Assembly: GCA_963680875.1 (NCBI GenBank)
Contig: OY804579.1
Coordinates: 14,647,506 to 14,711,505 of the forward strand
From: Bathymodiolus brooksi
Lineage: Eukaryota; Mollusca; Bivalvia; Mytilida; Modiolidae
Direction: 5' to 3'
Length of the DNA: 64,000 nucleotides
The position numbers were made by a program, and so were the translations under genes. Shown here piece by piece: positions 13,101 through 28,100 of this stretch (positions within the stretch are counted from its first letter, which is position 1; each line of letters starts with the position of its first letter). The notes below the pieces were generated by a model. The model did not search any database. It saw nothing but the letters and a program-made list of their open reading frames with translations, and was not told where the DNA came from.

Positions 13101-16100
13101 ATTATGATGTGTTAGCATGTGAAGGGTGTAAGGTGAGTATTTTGATCTTCTGGTGTACATTATGATGTGGTAGCATGTGAAGGGTGTAAGGTGAGTATTT
13201 TGATCTTCTGGTGTACATTATGGTGTGTTAGCATGTGAAGGGTGTAAGGTGAGTATTTTGATCCTCTGGTATACATTATGGTGTGTTAGCATGTGAAAGG
13301 TGTAAGGTGAGTATTTTGATCTTCTGGTGTACATTATGATGTGTTAGCATGTGAAGGGTGTAAGGTGAGTATTTTGATCTTCTGGTGTACATTATGATGT
13401 GTTAGCATGTGAAGGGTGTAAGGTGAGTATTTTGATCCTCTGGTATACATTATAATGTGTTAGCATGTGAAGGGTGTAAGGTGAGTATTTTGATCTTCTG
13501 GTGTACATTATGATGTGTTAGCATGTGAAGGGTGTAAGGTGAGTATTTTGATCTTCTGGTGTACATTATGATGTGTTAGCATGTGAAGGGTGTAAGGTGA
13601 GTATTTTGATCTTCTGGTGTACATTATGATGTGTTAGCATGTGAAGGGTGTAAGGTGAGTATTTTGATCCTCTGGTATACATTATGGTGTGTTAGCATGT
13701 GAAGGGTGTAAGGTGAGTATTTTGATCCTCTGGTATACATTATGGTGTGTTAGCATGTGAAAGGTGTAAGGTGAGTATTTTGATCTTCTGGTGTACATTA
13801 TGATGTGTTAGCATGTGAAGGGTATAAGGTGAGTATTTTGATCTTCTGGTGTACATTATAGTGTGTTAGCATGTGAAGGTTGTAAGGTGAGTATTTTGAT
13901 CTTCTGGTGTACATTATGATGTGTTAGCATGTGAAGGGTGTAAGGTGAGTATTTTGATCTTCTGGTGTACATTATGATGTGTTAGCATGTGCAAGTGTAA
14001 GGTGAGTATTTTGATCTTCTGGTGTACATTATGATGTGTTAGCATGTGAAAGGTGTAAGGTGAGTATTTTGATCTTCTGGTGTACATTATGATGTGTTAG
14101 CATGTGAAGGGTGTAAGGTGAGTATTTTGATCCTCTGGTATACATTATGGTGTGTTAGCATGTGAAAGGTGTAAGGTGAGTATTTTGATCTTCTGGTGTA
14201 CATTATGATGTGTTAGCATGTGAAGGGTGTAAGGTGAGTATTTTGATCTTCTGGTGTACATTATAGTGTGTTAGCATGTGAAGGTTGTAAGGTGAGTATT
14301 TTGATCTTCTGGTGTACATTATGATGTGTTAGCATGTGAAGGGTGTAAGGTGAGTATTTTGATCTTCTGGTGTACATTATGATGTGTTAGCATGTGCAAG
14401 TGTAAGGTGAGTATTTTGATCTTCTGGTGTACATTATGATGTGTTAGCATGTGAAAGGTGTAAGGTGAGTATTTTGATCTTCTGGTGTACATTATGATGT
14501 GTTAGCATGTGAAGGGTGTAAGGTGAGTATTTTGATCCTCTGGTATACATTATGGTGTGTTAGCATGTGAAAGGTGTAAGGTGAGTATTTTGATCTTCTG
14601 GTGTACATTATGATGTGTTAGCATGTGAAGGGTGTAAGGTGAGTATTTTGATCTTCTGGTGTACATTATGATGTGTTAGCATGTGAAAGGTGTAAGGTGA
14701 GTATTTTGATCTTCTGGTGTACATTATGATGTGTTAGCATGTGAAAGGTGTAAGGTGAGTATTTTGATCCTCTGGTATACATTATGATGTGTTAGCATGT
14801 GAAGGGTGTAAGGTGAGTATTTTGATCCTCTGGTATACATTATGATGTGTTAGCATGTGAAGGGTGTAAGGTGAGTATTTTGATCCTCTGGTATACATTA
14901 TGATGTGTTAGCATGTGAAGGGTATAAGGTGAGTATTTTGATCCTCTGGTATACATTATGATGTGTTAGCATGTGAAGGGTGTAAGGTGAGTATTTTGAT
15001 CTTCTGGTGTACATTATGATGTGTTAGCATGTGAAGGGTGTAAGGTGAGTATTTTGATCTTCTGGTGTACATTATGATGTGTTAGCATGTGAAGGGTGTA
15101 AGGTGAGTATTTTGATCCTCTGGTATACATTATGATGTGTTAGCATGTGAAGGGTGTAAGGTGAGTATTTTGATCTTCTGGTGTACATTATGATGTGGTA
15201 GCATGTGAAGGGTGTAAGGTGAGTATTTTGATCTTCTGGTGTACATTATGGTGTGTTAGCATGTGAAGGGTGTAAGGTGAGTATTTTGATCCTCTGGTAT
15301 ACATTATGGTGTGTTAGCATGTGAAAGGTGTAAGGTGAGTATTTTGATCTTCTGGTGTACATTATGATGTGTTAGCATGTGAAGGGTGTAAGATGAGTAT
15401 TTTGATCTTCTGGTGTACATTATGATGTGTTAGCATGTGAAGGGTGTAAGGTGAGTATTTTGATCCTCTGGTATACATTATGATGTGTTAGCATGTGAAG
15501 GGTGTAAGGTGAGTATTTTGATCTTCTGGTGTACATTATGATGTGTTAGCATGTGAAGGGTGTAAGGTGAGTATTTTGATCTTCTGGTGTACATTATGAT
15601 GTGTTAGCATGTGAAGGGTGTAAGGTGAGTATTTTGATCTTCTGGTGTACATTATGATGTGTTAGCATGTGAAGGGTGTAAGGTGAGTATTTTGATCCTC
15701 TGGTATACATTATGGTGTGTTAGCATGTGAAGGGTGTAAGGTGAGTATTTTGATCCTCTGGTATACATTATGGTGTGTTAGCATGTGAAAGGTGTAAGGT
15801 GAGTATTTTGATCTTCTGGTGTACATTATGATGTGTTAGCATGTGAAGGGTATAAGGTGAGTATTTTGATCTTCTGGTGTACATTATAGTGTGTTAGCAT
15901 GTGAAGGTTGTAAGGTGAGTATTTTGATCTTCTGGTGTACATTATGATGTGTTAGCATGTGAAGGGTGTAAGGTGAGTATTTTGATCTTCTGGTGTACAT
16001 TATGATGTGTTAGCATGTGCAAGTGTAAGGTGAGTATTTTGATCTTCTGGTGTACATTATGATGTGTTAGCATGTGAAGGGTGTAAGGTGAGTATTTTGA

Positions 16101-19100
16101 TCTTCTGGTGTACATTATGATGTGTTAGCATGTGAAGGGTGTAAGGTGAGTATTTTGATCCTCTGGTATACATTATGGTGTGTTAGCATGTGAAGGGTGT
16201 AAGGTGAGTATTTTGATCCTCTGGTATACATTATGGTGTGTTAGCATGTGAAAGGTGTAAGGTGAGTATTTTGATCTTCTGGTGTACATTATGATGTGTT
16301 AGCATGTGAAGGGTGTAAGGTGAGTATTTTGATCTTCTGGTGTACATTATGATGTGTTAGCATGTGAAAGGTGTAAGGTGAGTATTTTGATCTTCTGGTG
16401 TACATTATGATGTGTTAGCATGTGAAAGGTGTAAGGTGAGTATTTTGATCCTCTGGTATACATTATGATGTGTTAGCATGTGAAGGGTGTAAGGTGAGTA
16501 TTTTGATCCTCTGGTATACATTATGATGTGTTAGCATGTGAAGGGTGTAAGGTGAGTATTTTGATCCTCTGGTATACATTATGATGTGTTAGCATGTGAA
16601 GGGTATAAGGTGAGTATTTTGATCCTCTGGTATACATTATGATGTGTTAGCATGTGAAGGGTGTAAGGTGAGTATTTTGATCTTCTGGTGTACATTATGA
16701 TGTGTTAGCATGTGAAGGGTGTAAGGTGAGTATTTTGATCTTCTGGTGTACATTATGATGTGTTAGCATGTGAAGGGTGTAAGGTGAGTATTTTGATCCT
16801 CTGGTATACATTATGATGTGTTAGCATGTGAAGGGTGTAAGGTGAGTATTTTGATCTTCTGGTGTACATTATGATGTGGTAGCATGTGAAGGGTGTAAGG
16901 TGAGTATTTTGATCTTCTGGTGTACATTATGGTGTGTTAGCATGTGAAGGGTGTAAGGTGAGTATTTTGATCCTCTGGTATACATTATGGTGTGTTAGCA
17001 TGTGAAAGGTGTAAGGTGAGTATTTTGATCTTCTGGTGTACATTATGATGTGTTAGCATGTGAAGGGTGTAAGATGAGTATTTTGATCTTCTGGTGTACA
17101 TTATGATGTGAAAGGTGTAAGGTGAGTATTTTGATCTTCTGGTGTACATTATGATGTGTTAGCATGTGAAAGGTGTAAGGTGAGTATTTTGATCCTCTGG
17201 TATACATTATGATGTGTTAGCATGTGAAGGCTGTAAGGTGAGTATTTTGATCCTCCGGTATACATTATGATGTGTTAGCATGTGAAGGGTGTAAGGTGAG
17301 TATTTTGATCCTCTGGTATACATTATGATGTGTTAGCATGTGAAGGGTATAAGGTGAGTATTTTGATCCTCTGGTATACATTATGATGTGTTAGCATGTG
17401 AAGGGTGTAAGGTGAGTATTTTGATCTTCTGGTGTACATTATGATGTGTTAGCATGTGAAGGGTGTAAGGTGAGTATTTTGATCTTCTGGTGTACATTAT
17501 GATGTGTTAGCATGTGAAGGGTGTAAGGTGAGTATTTTGATCCTCTGGTATACATTATGATGTGTTAGCATGTGAAGGGTGTAAGGTGAGTATTTTGATC
17601 TTCTGGTGTACATTATGATGTGTTAGCATGTGAAGGGTGTAAGGTGAGTATTTTGATCTTCTGGTGTACATTATGATGTGTTAGCATGTGAAGGGTGTAA
17701 GGTGAGTATTTTGATCTTCTGGTGTACATTATGATGTGTTAGCATGTGAAGGGTGTAAGGTGAGTATTTTGATCCTCTGGTATACATTATGGTGTGTTAG
17801 CATGTGAAGGGTGTAAGGTGAGTATTTTGATCCTCTGGTATACATTATGGTGTGTTAGCATGTGAAAGGTGTAAGGTGAGTATTTTGATCTTCTGGTGTA
17901 CATTATGATGTGTTAGCATGTGAAGGGTATAAGGTGAGTATTTTGATCTTCTGGTGTACATTATAGTGTGTTAGCATGTGAAGGTTGTAAGGTGAGTATT
18001 TTGATCTTCTGGTGTACATTATGATGTGTTAGCATGTGAAGGGTGTAAGGTGAGTATTTTGATCTTCTGGTGTACATTATGATGTGTTAGCATGTGCAAG
18101 TGTAAGGTGAGTATTTTGATCTTCTGGTGTACATTATGATGTGTTAGCATGTGAAGGGTGTAAGGTGAGTATTTTGATCTTCTGGTGTACATTATGATGT
18201 GTTAGCATGTGAAGGGTGTAAGGTGAGTATTTTGATCCTCTGGTATACATTATGGTGTGTTAGCATGTGAAGGGTGTAAGGTGAGTATTTTGATCCTCTG
18301 GTATACATTATGGTGTGTTAGCATGTGAAAGGTGTAAGGTGAGTATTTTGATCTTCTGGTGTACATTATGATGTGTTAGCATGTGAAAGGTGTAAGGTGA
18401 GTATTTTGATCCTCTGGTATCCATTATGATGTGTTAGCATGTGAAGGGTATAAGGTGAGTATTTTGATCTTCTGGTGTACATTATAGTGTGTTAGCATGT
18501 GAAGGGTATGCGGTGAGTATTTTGATCTTCTGGTGTACATTATGGTGTGTTAGCATGTGAAAGGTGTAAGATGAGTATTCTGATCCTCTGGTATACATTA
18601 TAATGTGTTAGCATGTGAAGGTTGTAAGGTGAGTATTTTGATCCTCTGGTGTACATTATGATGTGTTAGCATGTGAAAGGTGTAAGGTGAGTATTTTGAT
18701 CCTCTGGTATACATTATGATGTGTTAGCATGTGAAGGTTGTAAGGTGAGTATTTTGATCTTCTGGTGTACATTATGATGTGTTAGCATGTGAAAGGTGTA
18801 AGGTGAGTATTTTGATCCTCTGGTATACATTATGGTGTGTTAGCATGTGAAGGGTGTAAGGTGAGTATTTTGATCTTCTGGTGTACATTATGATGTGTTA
18901 GCATGTGAAGGTTGTAAGGTGAGTATTTTGATCCTCTGGTATACATTATGATGTGTTAGCATGTGAAGGGTGTAAGGTGAGTATTTTGATCCTCTGGTAT
19001 ACATTATGGTGTGTTAGCATGTGAAGGGTGTAAGGTGAGTATTTTGATCTTCTGGTGTACATTATGATGTGTTAGTATGTGAAGGGTGTAAGGTGAGTAT

Positions 19101-22100
19101 TTTGATCCTCTGGTATACATTATGATGTGTTAGCATGTGAAGGGTGTAAGGTGAGTATTTTGATCCTCTGGTATACATTATGGTGTGTTAGCATGTGAAG
19201 GGTGTAAGGTGAGTATTTTGATCCTCTGGTGTACATTATGATGTGTTAGCATGTGAAGGGTGTAAGGTGAGTATTTTGATCTTCTGGTGTACATTATGGT
19301 GTGTTAGCATGTGAAGGGTGTAAGGTGAATATTTTGATCCTCTGGTATACATTATGGTGTGTTAGCATGTGAAAGGTGTAAGGTGAGTATTTTGATCTTC
19401 TGGTGTACATTATGATGTGTTAGCATGTGAAGGGTATAAGGTGAGTATTTTGATTTTTTGGTGTACATTATAGTGTGTTAGCATGTGAAGGGTATATGGT
19501 GAGTATTTTGATCTTCTGGTGTACATTATGATGTGTTAGCATGTGAAGGGTGTAAGGTGAGTATTTTGATCCTCTGGTATACATTATGGTGTGTTAGCAT
19601 GTGAAGGGTGTAAGGTGAGTATTTTGATCCTCTGGTATACATTATGGTGTGTTAGCATGTGAAAGGTGTAAGGTGAGTATTTTGATCTTCTGGTGTACAT
19701 TATGATGTGTTAGCATGTGAAGGGTGTAAGGTGAGTATTTTGATCTTCTGGTGTACATTATGATGTGTTAGCATGTGAAAGGTGTAAGGTGAGTATTTTG
19801 ATCTTCTGGTGTACATTATGATGTGTTAGCATGTGAAAGGTGTAAGGTGAGTATTTTGATCCTCTGGTATACATTATGATGTGTTAGCATGTGAAGGGTG
19901 TAAGGTGAGTATTTTGATCCTCTGGTATACATTATGATGTGTTAGCATGTGAAGGGTGTAAGGTGAGTATTTTGATCCTCTGGTATACATTATGATGTGT
20001 TAGCATGTGAAGGGTATAAGGTGAGTATTTTGATCCTCTGGTATACATTATGATGTGTTAGCATGTGAAGGGTGTAAGGTGAGTATTTTGATCTTCTGGT
20101 GTACATTATGATGTGTTAGCATGTGAAGGGTGTAAGGTGAGTATTTTGATCTTCTGGTGTACATTATGATGTGTTAGCATGTGAAGGGTGTAAGGTGAGT
20201 ATTTTGATCCTCTGGTATACATTATGATGTGTTAGCATGTGAAGGGTGTAAGGTGAGTATTTTGATCTTCTGGTGTACATTATGATGTGGTAGCATGTGA
20301 AGGGTGTAAGGTGAGTATTTTGATCTTCTGGTGTACATTATGGTGTGTTAGCATGTGAAGGGTGTAAGGTGAGTATTTTGATCTTCTGGTGTACATTATG
20401 ATGTGTTAGCATGTGAAGGGTGTAAGGTGAGTATTTTGATCCTCTGGTATACATTATGGTGTGTTAGCATGTGAAGGGTGTAAGGTGAGTATTTTGATCC
20501 TCTGGTATACATTATGGTGTGTTAGCATGTGAAAGGTGTAAGGTGAGTATTTTGATCTTCTGGTGTACATTATGATGTGTTAGCATGTGAAGGGTGTAAG
20601 ATGAGTATTTTGATCTTCTGGTGTACATTATGATGTGTTAGCATGTGAAAGGTGTAAGGTGAGTATTTTGATCTTCTGGTGTACATTATGATGTGTTAGC
20701 ATGTGAAAGGTGTAAGGTGAGTATTTTGATCCTCTGGTATACATTATGATGTGTTAGCATGTGAAGGCTGTAAGGTGAGTATTTTGATCCTCCGGTATAC
20801 ATTATGATGTGTTAGCATGTGAAGGGTGTAAGGTGAGTATTTTGATCCTCTGGTATACATTATGATGTGTTAGCATGTGAAGGGTATAAGGTGAGTATTT
20901 TGATCCTCTGGTATACATTATGATGTGTTAGCATGTGAAGGGTGTAAGGTGAGTATTTTGATCTTCTGGTGTACATTATGATGTGTTAGCATGTGAAGGG
21001 TGTAAGGTGAGTATTTTGATCTTCTGGTGTACATTATGATGTGTTAGCATGTGAAGGGTGTAAGGTGAGTATTTTGATCCTCTGGTATACATTATGATGT
21101 GTTAGCATGTGAAGGGTGTAAGGTGAGTATTTTGATCTTCTGGTGTACATTATGATGTGTTAGCATGTGAAGGGTGTAAGGTGAGTATTTTGATCTTCTG
21201 GTGTACATTATGATGTGTTAGCATGTGAAGGGTGTAAGGTGAGTATTTTGATCTTCTGGTGTACATTATGATGTGTTAGCATGTGAAGGGTGTAAGGTGA
21301 GTATTTTGATCCTCTGGTATACATTATGGTGTGTTAGCATGTGAAGGGTGTAAGGTGAGTATTTTGATCCTCTGGTATACATTATGGTGTGTTAGCATGT
21401 GAAAGGTGTAAGGTGAGTATTTTGATCTTCTGGTGTACATTATGATGTGTTAGCATGTGAAGGGTATAAGGTGAGTATTTTGATCTTCTGGTGTACATTA
21501 TAGTGTGTTAGCATGTGAAGGTTGTAAGGTGAGTATTTTGATCTTCTGGTGTACATTATGATGTGTTAGCATGTGAAGGGTGTAAGGTGAGTATTTTGAT
21601 CTTCTGGTGTACATTATGATGTGTTAGCATGTGCAAGTGTAAGGTGAGTATTTTGATCTTCTGGTGTACATTATGATGTGTTAGCATGTGAAGGGTGTAA
21701 GGTGAGTATTTTGATCTTCTGGTGTACATTATGATGTGTTAGCATGTGAAGGGTGTAAGGTGAGTATTTTGATCCTCTGGTATACATTATGGTGTGTTAG
21801 CATGTGAAGGGTGTAAGGTGAGTATTTTGATCCTCTGGTATACATTATGGTGTGTTAGCATGTGAAAGGTGTAAGGTGAGTATTTTGATCTTCTGGTGTA
21901 CATTATGATGTGTTGGCATGTGAAAGGTGTAAGGTGAGTATTTTGATCCTCTGGTATCCATTATGATGTGTTAGCATGTGAAGGGTATAAGGTGAGTATT
22001 TTGATCTTCTGGTGTACATTATAGTGTGTTAGCATGTGAAGGGTATGCGGTGAGTATTTTGATCTTCTGGTGTACATTATGGTGTGTTAGCATGTGAAAG

Positions 22101-25100
22101 GTGTAAGATGAGTATTCTGATCCTCTGGTATACATTATAATGTGTTAGCATGTGAAGGTTGTAAGGTGAGTATTTTGATCCTCTGGTATACATTATGATA
22201 TGTTAGCATGTGAAGGTTGTAAGGTGAGTATTTTGATCCTCTGGTGTACATTATGATGTGTTAGCATGTGAAAGGTGTAAGGTGAGTATTTTGATCCTCT
22301 GGTATACATTATGATGTGTTAGCATGTGAAGGTTGTAAGGTGAGTATTTTGATCTTCTGGTGTACATTATGATGTGTTAGCATGTGAAAGGTGTAAGGTG
22401 AGTATTTTGATCCTCTGGTATACATTATGGTGTGTTAGCATGTGAAGGGTGTAAGGTGAGTATTTTGATCTTCTGGTGTACATTATGATGTGTTAGCATG
22501 TGAAGGTTGTAAGGTGAGTATTTTGATCCTCTGGTATACATTATGATGTGTTAGCATGTGAAGGGTGTAAGGTGAGTATTTTGATCCTCTGGTATACATT
22601 ATGGTGTGTTAGCATGTGAAGGGTGTAAGGTGAGTATTTTGATCTTCTGGTGTACATTATGATGTGTTAGTATGTGAAGGGTGTAAGGTGAGTATTTTGA
22701 TCCTCTGGTATACATTATGATGTGTTAGCATGTGAAGGGTGTAAGGTGAGTATTTTGATCCTCTGGTATACATTATGGTGTGTTAGCATGTGAAGGGTGT
22801 AAGGTGAGTATTTTGATCCTCTGGTGTACATTATGATGTGTTAGCATGTGAAGGGTGTAAGGTGAGTATTTTGATCTTCTGGTGTACATTATGGTGTGTT
22901 AGCATGTGAAGGGTGTAAGGTGAATATTTTGATCCTCTGGTATACATTATGGTGTGTTAGCATGTGAAAGGTGTAAGGTGAGTATTTTGATCTTCTGGTG
23001 TACATTATGATGTGTTAGCATGTGAAGGGTATAAGGTGAGTATTTTGATTTTTTGGTGTACATTATAGTGTGTTAGCATGTGAAGGGTATATGGTGAGTA
23101 TTTTGATCTTCTGGTGTACATTATGATGTGTTAGCATGTGAAGGGTGTAAGGTGAGTATTTTGATCCTCTGGTATACATTATGGTGTGTTAGCATGTGAA
23201 GGGTGTAAGGTGAGTATTTTGATCCTCTGGTATACATTATGGTGTGTTAGCATGTGAAAGGTGTAAGGTGAGTATTTTGATCTTCTGGTATACATTATGA
23301 TGTGTTAGCATGTGAAGGGTGTAAGGTGAGTATTTTGATCTTCTGGTGTACATTATGATGTGTTAGCATGTGAAAGGTGTAAGGTGAGTATTTTGATCTT
23401 CTGGTGTACATTATGATGTGTTAGCATGTGAAAGGTGTAAGGTGAGTATTTTGATCCTCTGGTATACATTATGATGTGTTAGCATGTGAAGGCTGTAAGG
23501 TGAGTATTTTGATCCTCCGGTATACATTATGATGTGTTAGCATGTGAAGGGTGTAAGGTGAGTATTTTGATCTTCTGGTGTACATTATGATGTGTTAGCA
23601 TGTGAAGGGTGTAAGGTGAGTATTTTGATCTTCTGGTGTACATTATGATGTGTTAGCATGTGAAGGGTGTAAGGTGAGTATTTTGATCCTCTGGTATACA
23701 TTATGGTGTGTTAGCATGTGAAGGGTGTAAGGTGAGTATTTTGATCCTCTGGTATACATTATGGTTTGTTAGCATGTGAAAGGTGTAAGGTGAGTATTTT
23801 GATCTTCTGGTGTACATTATGATGTGTTAGTATGTGAAGGGTATAAGGTGAGTATTTTGATCTTCTGGTGTACATTATAGTGTGTTAGCATGTGAAGGTT
23901 GTAAGGTGAGTATTTTGATCTTCTGGTGTACATTATGATGTGTTAGCATGTGAAGGGTGTAAGGTGAGTATTTTGATCTTCTGGTGTACATTATGATGTG
24001 TTAGCATGTGAAGGGTGTAAGGTGAGTATTTTGATCTTCTGGTGTACATTATGATGTGTTAGCATGTGAAGGGTGTAAGGTGAGTATTTTGATCTTCTGG
24101 TGTACATTATGATGTGTTAGCATGTGAAGGGTGTAAGGTGAGTATTTTGATCCTCTGGTATACATTATGGTGTGTTAGCATGTGAAGGGTGTAAGGTGAG
24201 TATTTTGATCCTCTGGTATACATTATGGTGTGTTAGCATGTGAAGGGTGTAAGGTGAGTATTTTGATCTTCTGGTGTACATTATGATGTGTTAGCATGTG
24301 AAAGGTGTAAGGTGAGTATTTTGATCCTCTGGTATCCATTATGATGTGTTAGCATGTGAAGGGTATAAGGTGAGTATTTTGATCTTCTGGTGTACATTAT
24401 AGTGTGTTAGCATGTGAAGGGTATACGGTGAGTATTTTGATCTTCTGGTGTACATTATGGTGTGTTAGCATGTGAAAGGTGTAAGATGAGTATTCTGATC
24501 CTCTGGTATACATTATAATGTGTTAGCATGTGAAGGTTGTAAGGTGAGTATTTTGATCCTCTGGTGTACATTATGATGTGTTAGCATGTGAAAGGTGTAA
24601 GGTGAGTATTTTGATCCTCTGGTATACATTATGATGTGTTAGCATGTGAAGGTTGTAAGGTGAGTATTTTGATCTTCTGGTGTACATTATGATGTGTTAG
24701 CATGTGAAAGGTGTAAGGTGAGTATTTTGATCCTCTGGTATACATTATGGTGTGTTAGCATGTGAAGGGTGTAAGGTGAGTATTTTGATCTTCTGGTGTA
24801 CATTATGATGTGTTAGCATGTGAAGGTTGTAAGGTGAGTATTTTGATCCTCTGGTATACATTATGATGTGTTAGCATGTGAAGGGTGTAAGGTGAGTATT
24901 TTGATCCTCTGGTATACATTATGGTGTGTTAGCATGTGAAGGGTATAAGGTGAGTATTTTGATCTTCTGGTGTACATTATGATGTGTTAGTATGTGAAGG
25001 GTGTAAGGTGAGTATTTTGATCCTCTGGTATACATTATGATGTGTTAGCATGTGAAGGGTGTAAGGTGAGTATTTTGATCCTCTGGTATACATTATGGTG

Positions 25101-28100
25101 TGTTAGCATGTGAAGGGTGTAAGGTGAGTATTTTGATCCTCTGGTGTACATTATGATGTGTTAGCATGTGAAGGGTGTAAGGTGAGTATTTTGATCTTCT
25201 GGTGTACATTATGGTGTGTTAGCATGTGAAGGGTGTAAGGTGAATATTTTGATCCTCTGGTATACATTATGGTGTGTTAGCATGTGAAAGGTGTAAGGTG
25301 AGTATTTTGATCTTCTGGTGTACATTATGATGTGTTAGCATGTGAAGGGTATAAGGTGAGTATTTTGATCTTCTGGTGTACATTATAGTGTGTTAGCATG
25401 TGAAGGGTATACGGTGAGTATTTTGATCTTCTGGTGTACATTATGGTGTGTTAGCATGTGAAAGGTGTAAGATGAGTATTTTGATCCTCTGGTATACATT
25501 ATGATGTGTTAGCATGTGAAGGGTGTAAGGTGAGTATTTTGATCCTCTGGTATACATTATGATGTGTTAGCATGTGAAGGGTGTAAGGTGAATATTTTGA
25601 TCCTCTGGTGTACAATATGATGTGTTAGCATGTGAAGGGTGTAAGGTGAGTATTTTGATCCTCTGGTATACATTATGGTGTGTTAGCATGTGAAGGGTGT
25701 AAGGTGAGTATTTTGATCCTCTGGTATACATTATGGTGTGTTAACATGTGAAGGGTGTAAGGTGAGTATTTTGATCCTCTGGTATACATTATGATGTGTT
25801 AGTATGTGAAGGGTGTAAGGTGAGTATTTTGAACCTCTGGTATACATTATGGTGTGTTAGCATGTGAAGGGTGTAAGGTGAGTATTTTGATCCTCTGGTA
25901 TACATTATGGTGTGTTAGCATGTGAAGGGTGTAAGGTGAGTATTTTGAACCTCTGGTATACATTATGGTGTGTTAGTATGTGAAGGGTGTAAGGTGAGTA
26001 TTTTGAACCTCTGGTATACATTATGGTGTGTTAGCATGTGAAGGCTGTAAGGTGAGTATTTTGATCCTCTGGTATACATTATGATGTGTTAGTATGTGAA
26101 GGGTGTAAGGTGAGTATTTTGAACCTCTGGTATACATTATGGTGTGTTAGCATGTGAAGGGTGTAAGGTGAGTATTTTGATCCTCTGGTATACATTATGA
26201 TGTGTTAGCATGTGAAGGGTGTAAGGTGAATATTTTGATCCTCTGGTGTACATTATGATGTGTTAGCATGTGAAGGGTGTAAGGTGAGTATTTTGATCCT
26301 CTGGTATACATTATGATGTGTTAGCATGTGAAAGGTGTAAGGTGAATATTTTGATCCTCTGGTATACATTATGATGTGTTAGCATGTGAAGGGTGTAAGG
26401 TGAGTATTTTGATCTTCTGGTGTACATTATGATGTGTTAGCATGTGAAGGGTGTAAGGTGAGTATTTTGATCCTCTGGTATACATTATGATGTGTTAGCA
26501 TGTGAAGGGTGTAAGGTGAGTATTTTGATCCTCTGGTATACATTATGGTGTGTTAGCATGTGAAGGGTGTAAGGTGAGTATTTTGATCCTCTGGTATACA
26601 TTATGGTGTGTTAACATGTGAAGGGTGTAAGGTGAGTATTTTGATCCTCTGGTATACATTATGATGTGTTAGTATGTGAAGGGTGTAAGGTGAGTATTTT
26701 GATCCTCTGGTATACATTATGATGTGTTAGCATGTGAAGGGTGTAAGGTGAATATTTTGATCCTCTGGTGTACAATATGATGTGTTAGCATGTGAAGGGT
26801 GTAAGGTGAGTATTTTGATCCTCTGGTATACATTATGGTGTGTTAGCATGTGAAGGGTGTAAGGTGAGTATTTTGATCCTCTGGTATACATTATGGTGTG
26901 TTAACATGTGAAGGGTGTAAGGTGAGTATTTTGATCCTCTGGTATACATTATGATGTGTTAGTATGTGAAGGGTGTAAGGTGAGTATTTTGAACCCCTGG
27001 TATACATTATGGTGTGTTAGCATGTGAAGGGTGTAAGGTGAGTATTTTGATCCTCTGGTATACATTATGGTGTGTTAGCATGTGAAGGGTGTAAGGTGAG
27101 TATTTTGAACCTCTGGTATACATTATGGTGTGTTAGTATGTGAAGGGTGTAAGGTGAGTATTTTGAACCTCTGGTATACATTATGGTGTGTTAGCATGTG
27201 AAGGCTGTAAGGTGAGTATTTTGATCCTCTGGTATACATTATGATGTGTTAGTATGTGAAGGGTGTAAGGTGAGTATTTTGAACCTCTGGTATACATTAT
27301 GGTGTGTTAGCATGTGAAGGGTGTAAGGTGAGTATTTTGATCCTCTGGTATACATTATGATGTGTTAGCATGTGAAGGGTGTAAGGTGAATATTTTGATC
27401 CTCTGGTGTACATTATGATGTGTTAGCATGTGAAGGGTGTAAGGTGAGTATTTTGATCCTCTGGTATACATTATGATGTGTTAGCATGTGAAGGGTGTAA
27501 GGTGAGTATTTTGATCCTCTGGTATACATTATGGTGTGTTAGCATGTGAAGGGTGTAAGGTGAGTATTTTGATCCTCTGGTATACATTATGGTGTGTTAA
27601 CATGTGAAGGGTGTAAGGTGAGTATTTTGATCCTCTGGTATACATTATGATGTGTTAGTATGTGAAGGGTGTAAGGTGAGTATTTTGAACCTCTGGTATA
27701 CATTATGGTGTGTTAGCATGTGAAGGGTGTAAGGTGAGTATTTTGATCCTCTGGTATACATTATGATGTGTTAGCATGTGAAGGGTGTAAGGTGAATATT
27801 TTGATCCTCTGGTGTACAATATGATGTGTTAGCATGTGAAGGGTGTAAGGTGAGTATTTTGATCCTCTGGTATACATTATGGTGTGTTAGCATGTGAAGG
27901 GTGTAAGGTGAGTATTTTGATCCTCTGGTATACATTATGGTGTGTTAACATGTGAAGGGTGTAAGGTGAGTATTTTGATCCTCTGGTATACATTATGATG
28001 TGTTAGTATGTGAAGGGTGTAAGGTGAGTATTTTGAACCCCTGGTATACATTATGGTGTGTTAGCATGTGAAGGGTGTAAGGTGAGTATTTTGATCCTCT

